NCBI GenBank assembly: GCA_037833965.1 | Contig: AP031351.1 | Span: 27,106,501-27,170,500, forward strand | Direction of reading: 5' to 3' | DNA from: Marchantia polymorpha subsp. ruderalis | Taxonomy: Eukaryota > Streptophyta > Marchantiopsida > Marchantiales > Marchantiaceae | DNA length: 64,000 nt | Part shown: positions 24,141 to 34,984 of the stretch, one piece after another | How the letters are laid out: each line of letters starts with the position of its first letter | Numbering within the stretch: position 1 is the first letter of the stretch | The notes under the pieces: generated by a model | Database searches by the model: none | Seen by the model: the letters and a program-made list of their open reading frames with translations, nothing else | Told to the model about the DNA's origin: nothing | Translations under genes and position numbers: made by a program

Positions 24141-24359
24141 AACACCCCCCTTTTTTTTCGCACAAGAGCGAAGGCCTGTGCAGGGGCAGGTAGCCGCAAG
24201 GTTAAAACCTAAGGTTAAGTCTCCCTTCTCCCGTGAAGAAGGGAGGAGGAAAATTTACCACCACCTCCCTCTTCCGACAGGCAGGGTAGCAACAGGCAGC
24301 ATAGTACAATTTACCCCCAGGTAGGGTACTTTGCAGCGTAGTCGGTAGTTGATCCCCTT

Positions 24360-24640
24360 TCCATAGTCGGCAGCGCGGTTTCTAACGTGGTCAAGGTTCG
24401 ACGTGGTTAGAGCTGAACGTGGTCAATCGCAATTACAGTCACAATTGAAGTCGTGGTTGATCCTACCGTGGTTATGGTCGACGTGGTTGGACTGATCGTG
24501 GTTACTATCGACGTGGTCAATCTGAACGTGATTGTAATCGTGGTCGGAGGTCAAACGTGATCGGAGGTCAAACGTGGTCGGCGGAGCAATGCAGTCAACG
24601 GTCGAGCGACAGTGACGGTGACGGCTACGGTGTCGGTCAC
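24360..24640 (+). repeat. CGTGGTC/CGACGTGGT short-repeat array
   Basis: Many copies of ACGTGGTC, CGTGGTTG and TCGACGTGGT in about 280 bp, then GTGACGGTGACGG. It is in the same place (just before gag) as the array at 2510-2660 in Copia-1, though the unit differs. Confidence 0.7.
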
Positions 24641-25058
24641 AACAAACGGTGTAGGAATATTCCATCATAAATGTACAATATCATCAGAAACTAGTCAAAT
24701 TGAATATCGTTGGAAAGCTCTCGACACAACTAAAGCAGCTGGACACTTCTTAGGATCTGAAAAATGACTCAAAAGGAGAAAATTGACTCGAAAGCTCTGA
24801 TTGTCTCTCATTTTTGACGTGTAAAGTCTGTAGGTCGACAAGTCAGTGGCAATTTTGGATATAACATCATACCTTTCGATGGCCACGGTGATTATTTGCT
24901 TTGGGAAAAGCAAATAAAGTAAAATTACGATCCATGGGTCTCACTATATGCTTGGAAGAAAAACCTTCTAGAATCAATGACATTGAATGGCATGCTGCTA
25001 AGGACGATGCAGTTTGCACGGTGTTGGCATATCTAAACCCTACTATACTCAAGCAGGT
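24640..25058 (+). pseudogene. Copia-2 gag, 5' part
   Basis: Shares the DYLLWEKQIK-type motif and YLNPTILKQV with Copia-1 and Copia-4 gag. It is frameshifted after KQIK and cut at KQV by the gypsy element; it continues at 31084. Confidence 0.8.
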
Positions 25059-25467
25059 TGTAACACTAGGGTTTTAGAGAGAAGCTCACTCGAAGATAGA
25101 AACGTAAACGCTGAAGATGAGAGATACCAACAATGGTTCTCCTCTCCCTTATATAGCTCTCACCAACAAGTACAAGGAGATAAGATCTAATCCCCACCAT
25201 CCATCTCACTCCTAGTGGATGGATGACGTGGCGGATAACCCTAACAAGCGCACGGATCGCTGACGTGGCGCACCCAACTAACACACTCAATCTTTACCTA
25301 CAAGCACACGGATTGCTGACGTGGCACTGTCAACTAACACATCCACTATGTACTTACCAAGTGCGTGGATCGTTGACGTGGCAGCTATGACTAGTGCACA
25401 CTAAAGTATCTACATCAATATTTAGAGTAACCTCTACTTTAGTTCTAACTAACTAAAGATGGTTACA
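25059..25467 (-). repeat. Gypsy 3' LTR
   Basis: TG...CA-bounded copy of 30675-31083. In element orientation it begins TGTAACCATC and ends GTGTTACA. Three tandem units of about 57 bp lie in the U3 part. The purine-rich tract (GGAGTGAGGTT on the minus strand, 25468-25480) precedes it. Confidence 0.95.
25149..25382 (-). promoter_or_regulatory. U3 promoter: four ACGT-core boxes upstream of a TATA box
   Basis: TGACGTGGC appears on the + strand at 25224, 25261, 25317 and 25374 (GCCACGTCA in element orientation). TATATAA (complement of 25149-25155) lies downstream in element orientation, about 70 bp after the nearest box. TGACGTGG is a known binding sequence type for plant bZIP factors. The same arrangement is in the other LTR (boxes near 30840-30998). 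Function is inferred from sequence only. Confidence 0.6.
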
Positions 25468-25492
25468 AACCTCACTCCTTTTAAGATGCAAC

Positions 25493-26760
25493 GTCCTCGT
25501 TGCACATACGTTCAAACTCTTGAACTATCAAAGGTGCATTTGCTAAATTTTTAGCTGGTTCCCAAGTTGATTCATACGATGGATAGCCTTTCCATTGAAT
25601 CAAATACTCTACTTTGGGATATTTATGACCTCGAATACATTTCTTGAGTATATTTTCTACTTCAAACTCCTCATGATCTGCTATTAAGGTTGGAAGAGGA
25701 GGTGGTGCTGGTTGGTTGGTGAATTGTTTTGGTCATGGTACATGTTTTCGCAATCGTGACACATGAAATACTGGATGTATTTTCATATGTGACGGAAGTT
25801 CCAACTTGTATGACACTTCACCAACACGCTTCAAAACCAAAAATGGATCAATGAACCTAGGGTTCAACTTTGGTGTTCCTACAAGAGACAAATTCGTTGT
25901 AGAAAACCAAACATGTTCTCCAACCTCAAAAACCAATTCTCTACGATGAGCATCGGCATGCTGCTTTTGCCGATTTTGAGCTATCACCAACTTCTCCTTG
26001 GCCTGATGTAGTCCTCGGTGAATATGCTCCACAAATTCGTAGACTGCTGCAACTTTGGTCGAAAACGCCTCTCCTTTAGGAAGTCTCATCAAACTTGAAG
26101 GAGCTCCATACACAAGAAAAAATGGAGACACTTTTGTGGAGGCATTAACAGAATTGTTATATGCAAATTCCACAAGTGGCAAAAGGTGGTCCCACTCTTC
26201 TTGCTCTTCTAACGTGAATGCTCGTAGCATATCCTCTATGGTTCTATTTGCTCTATTAGTTTGTCCATCAGTTTGAGGGTGATTGGCCGTTGACATAGCT
26301 AGTTTTGTTTTGAAAAAACTAAACAAAGTTTTCCAAAATAAACTAGTGAAGTGAGTATCTCTATCCGTGATTAACACTTTGCTTAAGCCATGATTCACAA
26401 AAACTGCGTCTAGATACAATTGAGCTAGTTGTGGAGCTGTTACTATTTTTGTTGCTGGCTTGATGTGAATCATCTTGCTCAATTTGTCCACCAAAACCAT
26501 CATTGAATCATGTCCTAGCGAAGTCCTTGGTAACTCACATACAAGATCCATGGTGACATGTTCCCACCGCTGTTCGGGAATAGGAAGAGGCTGTAATAAA
26601 CCCGCTGGTTTTTGATTACTTGCCTTGTTTTGTTGACAAGCAGCACAACTTCAAACATAAGACTCCACATCCTCACGTGTTTGATGCCAATAGTACACTC
26701 GTTGTATACTCTCCACGGTTTTCCCCACTCCCACATGATCTACGATGGCTGTATCATGAC
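25493..26760 (-). pseudogene. Gypsy integrase and chromodomain (broken)
   Basis: The integrase core runs from MDLVCELPRTS (first Asp region) through LITDRDTHF (second Asp) to PQTDGQTNRANRT, then the VWFSTTNLSL and FHVSRLRKHVP segments. At the position of the catalytic Glu in GQTE of related integrases this copy has Asn. A His/Cys zinc-binding region (CAACQQ) precedes it near 26630-26700 in a frame with stops. After HVP a stop intervenes, then EFEVENIL, YLIQWKGYP and STWEPAKNL form a chromodomain (about 25500-25700), which in chromoviruses directs integration towards particular chromatin. Confidence 0.88.
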
Positions 26761-26761
26761 T

Positions 26762-27308
26762 TTATGCCAAAATCATTATGCGCAAATCGTGATCTTGTGG
26801 AATCCATATACGCTGATTGTAAAACGCCAAACCTCGAGATTTCTCTGGCTTTCCAGTTTGTAGTGCCCGAGTGATCTCTTCATCCTCCTTTGTGGCTTGT
26901 GACATCTTGCTCCACCAATCTGAATTTTCACTTCTGCAACATGATTCAAACAAGGCATGCGTGTGAGAGCATCTGCAAGTTGCTTCTTTCCCTCCACGTA
27001 CACAATCTTCATGTTGAAGCGTTGACGCCACTCTGCCCATCGAATTTTTCGTTTGGGCAAATCCTTCTGAGTTTGCCAAATAAAACCAAGGGTTTATGAT
27101 CAGTCTCCACCACAAACTCCTTATCACCCAAGTAATGCTTCCAATGTTTGGTTGCCAACACGATGGCTAACTCCTCCCGTTCTGTCGTGTGATAATTTTG
27201 TTCCGCCGCCACCAACTTTAGAGAATAGAAAGCAATTGGATGCCATCCATCCTCCCATTCTTGTTGAAGTATGCCACCTACTGTTGTACCTGATGCGTCA
27301 TTGGCCAA
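26762..27308 (-). pseudogene. Gypsy RNase H (broken)
   Basis: [14 protein letters not shown], the HTTEREELAIV strand and TDHKPLV are RNase H motifs of Ty3/gypsy elements. A frameshift near 27075 moves the end (WRQRFNMKIVYVEGK, then LADALTRMP) into another frame. Confidence 0.85.
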
Positions 27309-28153
27309 CTGATAGAACAGTTATGATCATACCACTTGAGAATAGGTGCGTGTAACAAAGCATCTTTCAATGCTTGAAAAGCTAACTCTTGAGCTCTTCC
27401 CCATCTCCATTTTTGACCTTTCCCTAACATGGAAGTCAAGGCCTGAGCTAGGCGAGCAAAACCTTTCACAAATCTACGATAGAATCCATTGAGCCCTAGA
27501 AAACTCTTCAATTGAGTTTGATCCTCAGGTGCTATCAATTTCTGAATGGCATCTATCTTCTCACTCATCACTTGGATTCCTGTAGTTGTAACTCTATGAC
27601 CCAAGTAGTCTACTTCTGACTTGCCAAATTCACATTTTGAAGCTTTGGCATACAATTGATTGTCTCTTAAAACTTGAAGTACCTCTCGTAAATGACTTCT
27701 ATGATCACTCAAAGTTTTGCTATACACCAATATATCATCTAGAAAAACAATGACAGATTTATTTAGATAAGGATGAAAGATATCGTTCATCAATCCCATG
27801 AATGTAGCTGGTGCATTAGTGAGACCAAAAGGCATCACTAGATACTCAAAGTGTCCATACCTAGTACGAAAAGTTGTCTTGTGAACATCTTCATCTGCAA
27901 TTTGAATTTGATTGTAGCCGCTTCTCAGATCTAGCTCGGTGAAGTACTTCGCTTCTTGAAGTTGATCAAACAAATCATCCATACGAGGTAATGGATATTT
28001 GTTTTCACCGTTTGTTGATTCAACCCGCGATAATCGATACATAGTCTCATGGATCCATCCTTCTTCTTCACAAAGAGTACTGAAGCTCCATAAGGTGAAA
28101 CACTTGGTTGAATGAATCCCTTGCTTAACATCTCCTCCACTTGAGCTTTGCAT
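27278..28153 (-). pseudogene. Gypsy reverse transcriptase (frameshifted)
   Basis: Contains [48 protein letters not shown], the catalytic [10 protein letters not shown] (about 27725-27760) and [16 protein letters not shown]. The N-terminal RT segment ([18 protein letters not shown]) is in the upstream frame, so one indel near 28010 splits the enzyme. Confidence 0.9.
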
Positions 28154-30009
28154 TCTTCCAATTTGTTTTTAGCCAAACGATATGGAGCTTTGCAAGTTGG
28201 TGTACTTCCAGGTATCACCTCAATCTTGTGATCTACTCGCCTCTTTGGTGGTAATCCTGCAGATAGATCATATGGAAAAACATCTTTATACTCCATAAAA
28301 ATGTCGTTCAAGGACTCCGGGATGTAAGGTTTGTCCGTGGATCCAATATCTCTTATAAGTCCAAGGAAACATACATCATCTCTAGAAATGGATGCTGTAC
28401 CCATGACAAAGAGGGGTAAATTCCTATTCTGAGATCTAATTCTATCTCCATAGATCTTCCATCCACTACTTGTAATCACTTTTCTTCTCCAATCTACCTT
28501 CGGATTATATTGCTCCATCCATGGCATTCCAAGGATGACATCATATCGAGCTAAACGAATTACTCTCCATTCAATGCTCTCCTTGTATCTACCTATGGAT
28601 AATTCTACACTCCGTGGTAGTGTTTCTATCACTTCAGTTTGCCCGTTTGGCAATTCAACTTCTTCACTCACGTACTTCATCAACATCAAACCTAACTTCA
28701 TAGTAACACTCATTGATAGAAAATTCTCAGTTGCTCCAGGATCAATTAAAACTCTCACCTTGTGTCCTTCCATGAAACCATCAGTGACAATGAGTTGAGC
28801 TTGCTTCTTACTCCTTCCATGAGCTCCCAAGCATTGCTTTCTTCCAACCTCGCCTTTTCTTCGCTTTATAGAACCAGTAAGGCCGCGAGGCAAGATTACT
28901 TGATCTTCGATTCTCAAAACTGCCTTCTCCACCTCTTCATACTCTATCCCCTCCATATTGTTGAACGGTCGTCGCTGCATGGGCCGTCCTCCTTGTTGTG
29001 TCGGCCGAACTCGACAAAACTTGGCTATGTGACCCATTCGTCCACATGCATAGCATTGACGATTGTCACGAACTCCAGCTCCTCCTCGAACCATTTCGTT
29101 ATTTGCATAACCTTCTTGCAAATTTGGAACTCCTGGTCGTCGAATCTCATCTCCAAATCTTGGTGGTGGTGGTACTCTTGTTGGTGCAAAACCTTCTCTA
29201 CGTCGAAGGTTTCCCAACTCCATCGATGTTGGACCAGATGGATTTCGAAAATTGCTCACTGGTTCACCGTGTGTGACACCAAAAGCACCCGAAATTTGTT
29301 GAGCCATTGCGATTGCGTCATTCACAGTAGATGGATTGCTTACCATCACCTCCTTTCGAATTCGATCCTTCAAGCCTCGTTTGAACACGTCCAAGGCTTC
29401 AGCTTCACTCATATCCATGATAGATACTTGAAGATCACGAAATTCTTCAATGTACTCATGAATATCTACTTTCTGCTTCAGACCCCACAACTTCATTCTT
29501 GCCGTTTGAAGAGAATCCACCGCTTGAAAATTTTGCAGAAGTCCTTCCTGCATTCCACTCCACGAAATGGTAGCACCTCGTTCTGAAAGCATTCTCTTCC
29601 ATGTTGTGTACCATGTGAGAGCCTTATCTGTAAAATAAGATCTCATGAACATTCCCGCAATATAATCAGAAACATGAAAATGGGATAAATGAATATTCAT
29701 CCTCATAATCCATACCTCTAACACTACCATTGCTCTACTCCCTTTGTAAGCTTCCACCTTAGAGGATTTTTCCATTCGAAGCAAAAGATTTGCTTGATCT
29801 TCAATCTCTTGAAGACGTCTCATATTTGCCTCTGCTGCATCAATAGGAGTTGGTTCTGGCTGAACTTGGGAAGCTTGAACTTGAGGTTCAACTTCCATCT
29901 CTCCAACTCTCTCTCTCTCTACTTTCTCACTCTCTAATGCAAAGCTTTTATCATCCATGGATTGCTGCTTGGTATGCCCATCAACTATCGCTTTTCTCAA
30001 CTTTTTCAT
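27931..30009 (-). CDS. Gypsy gag-protease with start of RT
   Basis: A 692-codon open frame. A retrotransposon gag domain spans about residues 85-240 ([25 protein letters not shown]). A CCHC knuckle [14 protein letters not shown] lies near 318-331. The protease active-site motif is IDPGAT near 420, where most relatives have D-S/T-G; the Asp is kept but Ser is Pro. The frame continues into RT (DYRGLN) before the frameshift near 28010. Upstream, in the same frame, an ATG (about 30060) and 15 more codons end in TAA directly before the ATG at 30009, so the original gag probably started there. Confidence 0.88.
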   Translation of the reverse strand: MKKLRKAIVDGHTKQQSMDDKSFALESEKVERERVGEMEVEPQVQASQVQPEPTPIDAAEANMRRLQEIEDQANLLLRMEKSSKVEAYKGSRAMVVLEVWIMRMNIHLSHFHVSDYIAGMFMRSYFTDKALTWYTTWKRMLSERGATISWSGMQEGLLQNFQAVDSLQTARMKLWGLKQKVDIHEYIEEFRDLQVSIMDMSEAEALDVFKRGLKDRIRKEVMVSNPSTVNDAIAMAQQISGAFGVTHGEPVSNFRNPSGPTSMELGNLRRREGFAPTRVPPPPRFGDEIRRPGVPNLQEGYANNEMVRGGAGVRDNRQCYACGRMGHIAKFCRVRPTQQGGRPMQRRPFNNMEGIEYEEVEKAVLRIEDQVILPRGLTGSIKRRKGEVGRKQCLGAHGRSKKQAQLIVTDGFMEGHKVRVLIDPGATENFLSMSVTMKLGLMLMKYVSEEVELPNGQTEVIETLPRSVELSIGRYKESIEWRVIRLARYDVILGMPWMEQYNPKVDWRRKVITSSGWKIYGDRIRSQNRNLPLFVMGTASISRDDVCFLGLIRDIGSTDKPYIPESLNDIFMEYKDVFPYDLSAGLPPKRRVDHKIEVIPGSTPTCKAPYRLAKNKLEECKAQVEEMLSKGFIQPSVSPYGASVLFVKKKDGSMRLCIDYRGLNQQTVKTNIHYLVWMICLINFKKRSTSPS

Positions 30010-30077
30010 TTACGCCAGGATTGCATTGAGAACGTCACCCATATCAATTGATGTCCCCATGCTTTCTCACATTTCCT

Positions 30078-30540
30078 CTAATACAAAGTGAGTATAATCA
30101 CTCTGTGACCTCTCAACAAAGGAGTCACAAAAGGTGCAGGTGATTCTATCACAGCTCTATAATACTCATCTCCATAATTCCTCACAAGAAAATCTATCCA
30201 TATCCTCTTCTGTCTATATACTGTTCTAATCTCTAGATAAGTGTTGAATCGAACCGGGACAGGTGGTTTGCGATTCAAATCCATAAAACATTCAGTATAG
30301 AATGTATACAGTACAATCCCAATTCTCTCCATAGCTAACTATTGGAAGAATCAGTGACACTCTTGACTCCATCACTATAGTAATAAAATCTGCACCCCAA
30401 CAAGCCACAAGGTACATCCAAAAATGATGTTTCTCCATGCAACGAAGATGAATATCAAATAGGTTAGGAATTGGCCAGTGCGGTATTGGATTCCTGTCAA
30501 TCCCGTCCATATCTGCAAAACCACAATTTCCCCCTTCCAT
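30078..30540 (-). CDS. Unrecognised leader frames between primer site and gag
   Basis: Two overlapping frames on the minus strand: 30540-30292 (82 codons) and 30332-30078 (84 codons). I do not recognise them. The second half of each aligns without gaps over 56 residues: IDRNP with LNRKP, then YLVACWG with FLVRNYG, VMES with VIES, P-I-V with P-L-L. There are about 11 identities plus many aromatic or acidic conservative matches. This suggests one former protein of about 150 residues made of two copies of an aromatic-rich module, broken by one indel near 30310. It starts about 120 nt after the primer site; an in-frame stop lies just before its ATG. Chromoviruses do not usually have a gene here. 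Chance open frames remain possible. Confidence 0.45.
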
Positions 30541-30660
30541 CTCTCTCTACATGCAGATGAATGACCTCTGCCAGCCTCTATACACTCTCAAGACTACACT
30601 CCATCATCACTCACTTGCTATTCCATGAGAGGTAATCCACACTCAAGGAAAGAGCAAGGT

Positions 30661-30673
30661 CGCTCTGATACCA
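30661..30673 (-). other. Gypsy primer-binding site
   Basis: TGGTATCAGAGCG on the minus strand, one base inside the 5' LTR, complementary to the 3' end of methionine tRNA. Confidence 0.9.
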
Positions 30674-30674
30674 T

Positions 30675-31083
30675 TGTAACATTAGGGTTTTAGAGAGAAG
30701 CTCACTCGAAGATAGAAACGTAAACGCTGAAGATGAGAGATACCAACAATGGTTCTCCTCTCCCTTATATAGCTCTCACCAACAAGTACAAGGAGATAAG
30801 ATCTAATCCCCACCATCCATCTCACTCCTAGTGGATGGATGACGTGGCGGATAACCCTAACAAGCGCACGGATCGCTGACGTGGCGCATCCAACTAACAC
30901 ACTCAATCTTTACCTACAAGCACACGGATTGCTGACGTGGCACTGTCAACTAACACATCCACTATGTACTTACCAAGTGCGTGGATCGTTGACGTGGCAG
31001 CTATGACTAGTGCACACTAAAGTATCTACATCAATATTTAGAGTAACCTCTACTTTAGTTCTAACTAACTAAAGATGGTTACA
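30675..31083 (-). repeat. Gypsy 5' LTR
   Basis: Near-identical to 25059-25467 (T for C at two places). Holds the same four TGACGTGGC boxes and TATA box that would drive element transcription towards lower coordinates. Confidence 0.95.
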
Positions 31084-31740
31084 CAAGTCGAGGAGTACTC
31101 TGAAGTTTTCAAGTTGCTTGATGCGCTTCAGCAACGGTTCCATCAGAAGAATCCAACGATTGTGATGAACACTTACATGCGATTGTTACGGTTTACTATG
31201 AAGCCCGACACGCACATACAAGGTCACATTCATGCCTATGGAAATCTATTGGTGGATCTTTGAAATATGGAGGAGTAGCTTACTAACACAAAGAAGTCAA
31301 TGCATCTTCTCCACTCATTGCCGTCTACCTATCAGACACTATCGAAGATTCTTCTTCATCGTCAGAACACAGCAGTCACTTACAATGAGGTTGTAAGTGC
31401 TCTTCTGACGGATATAGTTGAGCAGGATTTGTTATCCCCTTCCGTACTATCCACTTCTGGGAGAGCACTTATCATACCAAGAGTTTAGTTACAACCGAGA
31501 GACATCCACGATTCACGGCGTCCAGGCTTGAAGAGGCAGAGATCAAACTCTCATAACCGAAGGAAAGTACAGTTTATGACTCAATCATTTGACAAGAAGA
31601 ATGTTGTTTTTTGGAGCTGTGGTAAGAAAGTCCACATCATGAAGTTTTTCCGGATGACAAGTACAACCTCCCCTTCAGTGGCGAACGTTGCTGAACATCT
31701 TGATACTGAGGCGAACGATTTGTACACAAATGACCTATGA
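31084..31740 (+). pseudogene. Copia-2 gag, 3' part
   Basis: Resumes gag at QVEEYSEVFKLLDALQQRF. It includes the HLLHSLPSTYQTLSKILLH segment and a damaged zinc knuckle: the WSCGKKVHIMKFF region has lost two or more of the Cys ligands present in Copia-1. Stops are present near 31261, 31278 and 31488. Confidence 0.82.
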
Positions 31741-33210
31741 TGCTAGAGGTATGGCCTCTGCAATTCACCGCAAGTTGTTCGTGATGTATGGATTATGTAC
31801 AGTGCTTGTTCTTATCACATTTATTACATTAAAGAATTCTTTTGTACTTTCTCCGTATCAAACGGTTCAATTCTTATGGGGAACGACCAACCCTGTAGAA
31901 TTGAGGGTGTTGGATCTATAAAGATCCGCATGTTTGATGATGTCAACCGTACATTGAACCATGTTAGGTTTATACCTAACATGAAAAAGAATTTGATCTC
32001 TCTTGGAGTGTTGGACTCACACGGCTTAGAATGGAGTTCTAGGAAAGGTGTGTTAGATGTCAGATCATGTGATAAGAAGGTTATTCTTCGGGAATACAAG
32101 TATAATAATCTGTACTTGTTAAAGGGCATCACTAGTTGTGGCGAAGTTCACTTTACCAGATCTCGCGTTGAGATGTCTCATGTATGGCGTTCTAGATTAG
32201 GCCATGTCTCTTCTTGATGAGAAAAAGGTATTACCTGGTTTGGGTAAAGTTGACGTGTCATTTTGTGAACATTGCATAATGGAAAAACAACATGAAAAGT
32301 TTTGGCATTGAAACTCATAGTTCCAAGGAGATACTAGAGTATGTACATAGTGACGTGTGGGGACCCTTTCCTGTTGCCTCATTGTCTGTGAGGGTATATT
32401 TTCTTACCCACAAGTCTGAGTTGTTTTCAACCTTCAAAAGTTGGCTCATACAAGTTGAGACTGGACACAAGGTAAAATATTTGCGATCAGATAATGGTGG
32501 CAAGTATACTAGTGAGGAATTTCAAAGGTATTGTACAGAGAAGGGGATTACTCGTCATTTCACGACGGTTTATACTCCACAACAAAATGTTGTTTTTGAG
32601 AAACTCAATCGAACATTGTTGGAGAAGGTGCGGAGTATGCTAAGCGAATTTGGTTTACCAGGGGAATTTTGGGCCAAGACTGTCAACACCGTAATTTGTT
32701 TGGTAAACCCTTCTACTTCTAGAGCAATCAATTTCTCAACACCGTTTGAAGTAAGACATAAACGGATGGCAAATTATAGTTGCTTGAGAATTTTTGGTTA
32801 AACTGCTTATACTCTTATACCTAAGGAGCACAGGACAAAATCAGATCCTACATCCAAGAAATGTCTTTTTCTTGGATATGCTAGCGGCGTGAAAGGTTAG
32901 AGGCTATGGGATCCCGTTGCCAGTAAGGTGATTGTTAGTAGAGATGTTTATTTCAATGAGCCTGACTTATTGAAAGAGGGAGAGAATGTGGAGACTACCA
33001 AGGGAAAATTTTTACTCATGAATATTATTGTGGGGGAGTTTGATCATTCTATTACTAATGATCTGTCATATGAAGAAGCACCGATACATGTGGAGCAAGT
33101 TCTTGAGGAACAAGAACTACAAGAGCAAGCTATTGTTAGTGAGCATATAGCAACAATATTAAACGAGAGAGATCAAACGAAAACGTCTAAGGCGTTCTAC
33201 TAGATCACAA
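31740..33210 (+). pseudogene. Copia-2 protease remnant and integrase (broken)
   Basis: Contains FIPNMKKNLISLGVLDSHGLEW, the pre-integrase motif VWRSRLGHVSS, CEHCIMEKQ, HSDVWGP, SDNGGKYTSEEFQRYC, the PQQN segment, LLEKVRSMLSE and GEFWAKTVNTVICL, in at least four frames. The AGG-like codon before LWDP is TAG (about 32898). The C-terminal part from 32928 (VSRDVYFNEPDLLKEGE) matches Copia-1. Confidence 0.83.
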
Positions 33211-33232
33211 CGATCTAGTAGAACGCCTTAGA
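33188..33232. repeat. Perfect 20-bp hairpin inside Copia-2
   Basis: CTAAGGCGTTCTACTAGATC (33188-33207), a 5-nt loop, then its exact complement (33213-33232). The homologous place in Copia-1 (about 5168-5200) has no such symmetry. Confidence 0.95.
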
Positions 33233-33239
33233 GATTTGA

Positions 33240-34905
33240 TGTATTGGCCAACTCATTCATTATCAAAGATCGTGACCTTGATTTTGAAGATGAGGATGGT
33301 ATGGCGTTGATCTTGGAAGAAGGTGAACCTTCTTCATACAGGAAAGCTCAAGCTTTGGTTAACAAGCTTGAATGAAATGTTGCTATGGAGCGGGAGATGC
33401 AGTCACTGATTGACAACAAGACTTAGGAGTTGGTTGAGCTTCCTAAAGATCAGACAGTGATTAACTCCAATGGGTGTACAAGCTGAAAGACAATCCAGCA
33501 GTTATAAGGCAAGAATCTTCAAAGCTAGATTGGTGGTTAGAGGTTTCACACAGGAAAAGGGTGTGAATTATAACGAAGTTTTTTTGCCTGTAGCAAAATA
33601 CGCTGCAATTCGTCTGGTATGTGCACTGACCACAACATTCAGTCTTGTTATGGATCAGATGGATGTGGTTACATCTTTTCTTTATGTATATTTTGAGGAG
33701 GAGATCTACATGAGACAACCAATTGGCTTTGAGGTCAAAGGCCAAGAGAGGTGAGTCTGTAGATTACTCAAATCATTGTATGGACTGAAGCAAGCTCTTG
33801 GGTAGTGGAATACATGTTTTGATGAGTTTATGAAGACACAAGGTTATCTACAAAGCGTGTATGATCCTTGTGTCTATATGAAGAAGGTGAATGATGAGAC
33901 TTTCAATCTCATAATTTTAGTACTCTACGTTGACAACATGCTTATCTTGGCAAAAATCCAATCCGATGTCGATGAATGCAAGAGCCAGTTGAAGTCTGCA
34001 TTAAGATGAAGGATATGGGGGAGTCAAGGAGTATATTAGGCATGGATATTTATAGAAATCTTGAACACAAGAAGCTATGGCTAAGTCAAGGCAAATATGC
34101 TCGCCATATACTTGATAGGTTCAACATGACCGATTTGAAAGGAGTATGGACCCCTCTGCCGGCACATTTTAAACTCTCCGGAGCCCAATGTACTACAGGT
34201 GATGTGGAAAAGAGTAGAATGTCATGTGTTCCCTATGAACAAGCTGAAGGCAGCCTCATGTATTTAATGATGTGCACTAGGCATGATATTGCTCTAGCAA
34301 TTGGGAAGGTGAGCAGATACATGTCGAATCCAAGAAAAGTTCATTGGGAAGCAGTGAAATGGATTTTGAAATATTTGAAGAGTACTGTGAATTATGGCTT
34401 ATTAGACAATACCAAGTCCTTGTTTGGCTACGTTGATGCTGATTACGGACAAGATTTAGACAAGAGGAGATTTACAACTAAATATGTGTTTACACTTGGC
34501 GGCGGAAGCATTAGTTGGAGATCTACATCGTAGAAATGCGTAGCGCAGTCAACAACAGAAGTTGAGTACGTGGCAGCAGCAGAAGCGGCAAAGGAAGCTA
34601 TTTGGTTGGATAAGTTTATCATGGAGATGAGATTAACACAAGGCGTGATCAATTTTCATTGTGATAGCCAGAGTGCTTTACATTTGGCTTCGAATCAAGT
34701 CATGAACAGCAGAATGAAGCACATCGATATCAAGTATCACTTTATTAGACAAGCAGTGTCTGATAAAACAATTGAGCTAGTGAAGATTGATGGTAAACTC
34801 AATCTAGCTGATGTGTTGACCAAAGTTATTCCTTTGGAGAGTTTCAGGCGACTCTGTGCTACTATGCAAGTTGTGCATAGCGAGCACGAGAGATATGATT
34901 CTTAG
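33240..34905 (+). pseudogene. Copia-2 reverse transcriptase and RNase H (broken)
   Basis: RT motifs RLVVRGFTQEKGVNY, MDVVTSFLYVYFEEEIYM and SLYGLKQA are followed by YVDNM, where Copia-1 has YVDDM, so one catalytic Asp is now Asn. Then [14 protein letters not shown] and SWRSTS. RNase H motifs are TTEVEYVAAAEAAKEAIWL, SQSALHLASNQV and KHIDIKYHFIRQAV, ending LADVLTKVIPLESFRR. Stops (for example near 33373, 33424, 33752 and 34531) and frameshifts disable it. Confidence 0.87.
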
Positions 34906-34984
34906 TTACCTCTGTATATTGTTACTCTATACTCTTATGGCTACGGCTTAGTTTTAGTTAATTCTCGTTTAAAGAGGTACTTTG

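Larger units (their letters stand above)
25059..31083 (-). mobile_element. Young chromodomain Ty3/gypsy element (chromovirus)
   Basis: Two 409-bp LTRs (25059-25467 and 30675-31083) differ by eye at only two bases, both C/T. Flanks CAGGT and CAAGT are a 5-bp target duplication with one change. Read on the minus strand the order is 5' LTR, primer site TGGTATCAGAGCG, an extra leader frame, gag with a CCHC knuckle, protease, RT, RNase H, integrase, chromodomain, purine tract, 3' LTR; this order defines Ty3/gypsy, and the C-terminal chromodomain places it with chromoviruses. Frameshifts occur in RT (about 28010), at the RT/RNase H junction (about 27310) and in RNase H (about 27075), with stops before the chromodomain and near the gag start. 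It inserted into the gag of Copia-2. Confidence 0.95.

Noticed and set aside
23588..24165. Overlapping minus-strand frames of 100-128 codons in the Copia-2 leader
   Set aside because: They repeat LRKPC/AQTL-type phrases because the DNA is a minisatellite; they lie in an untranslated leader.
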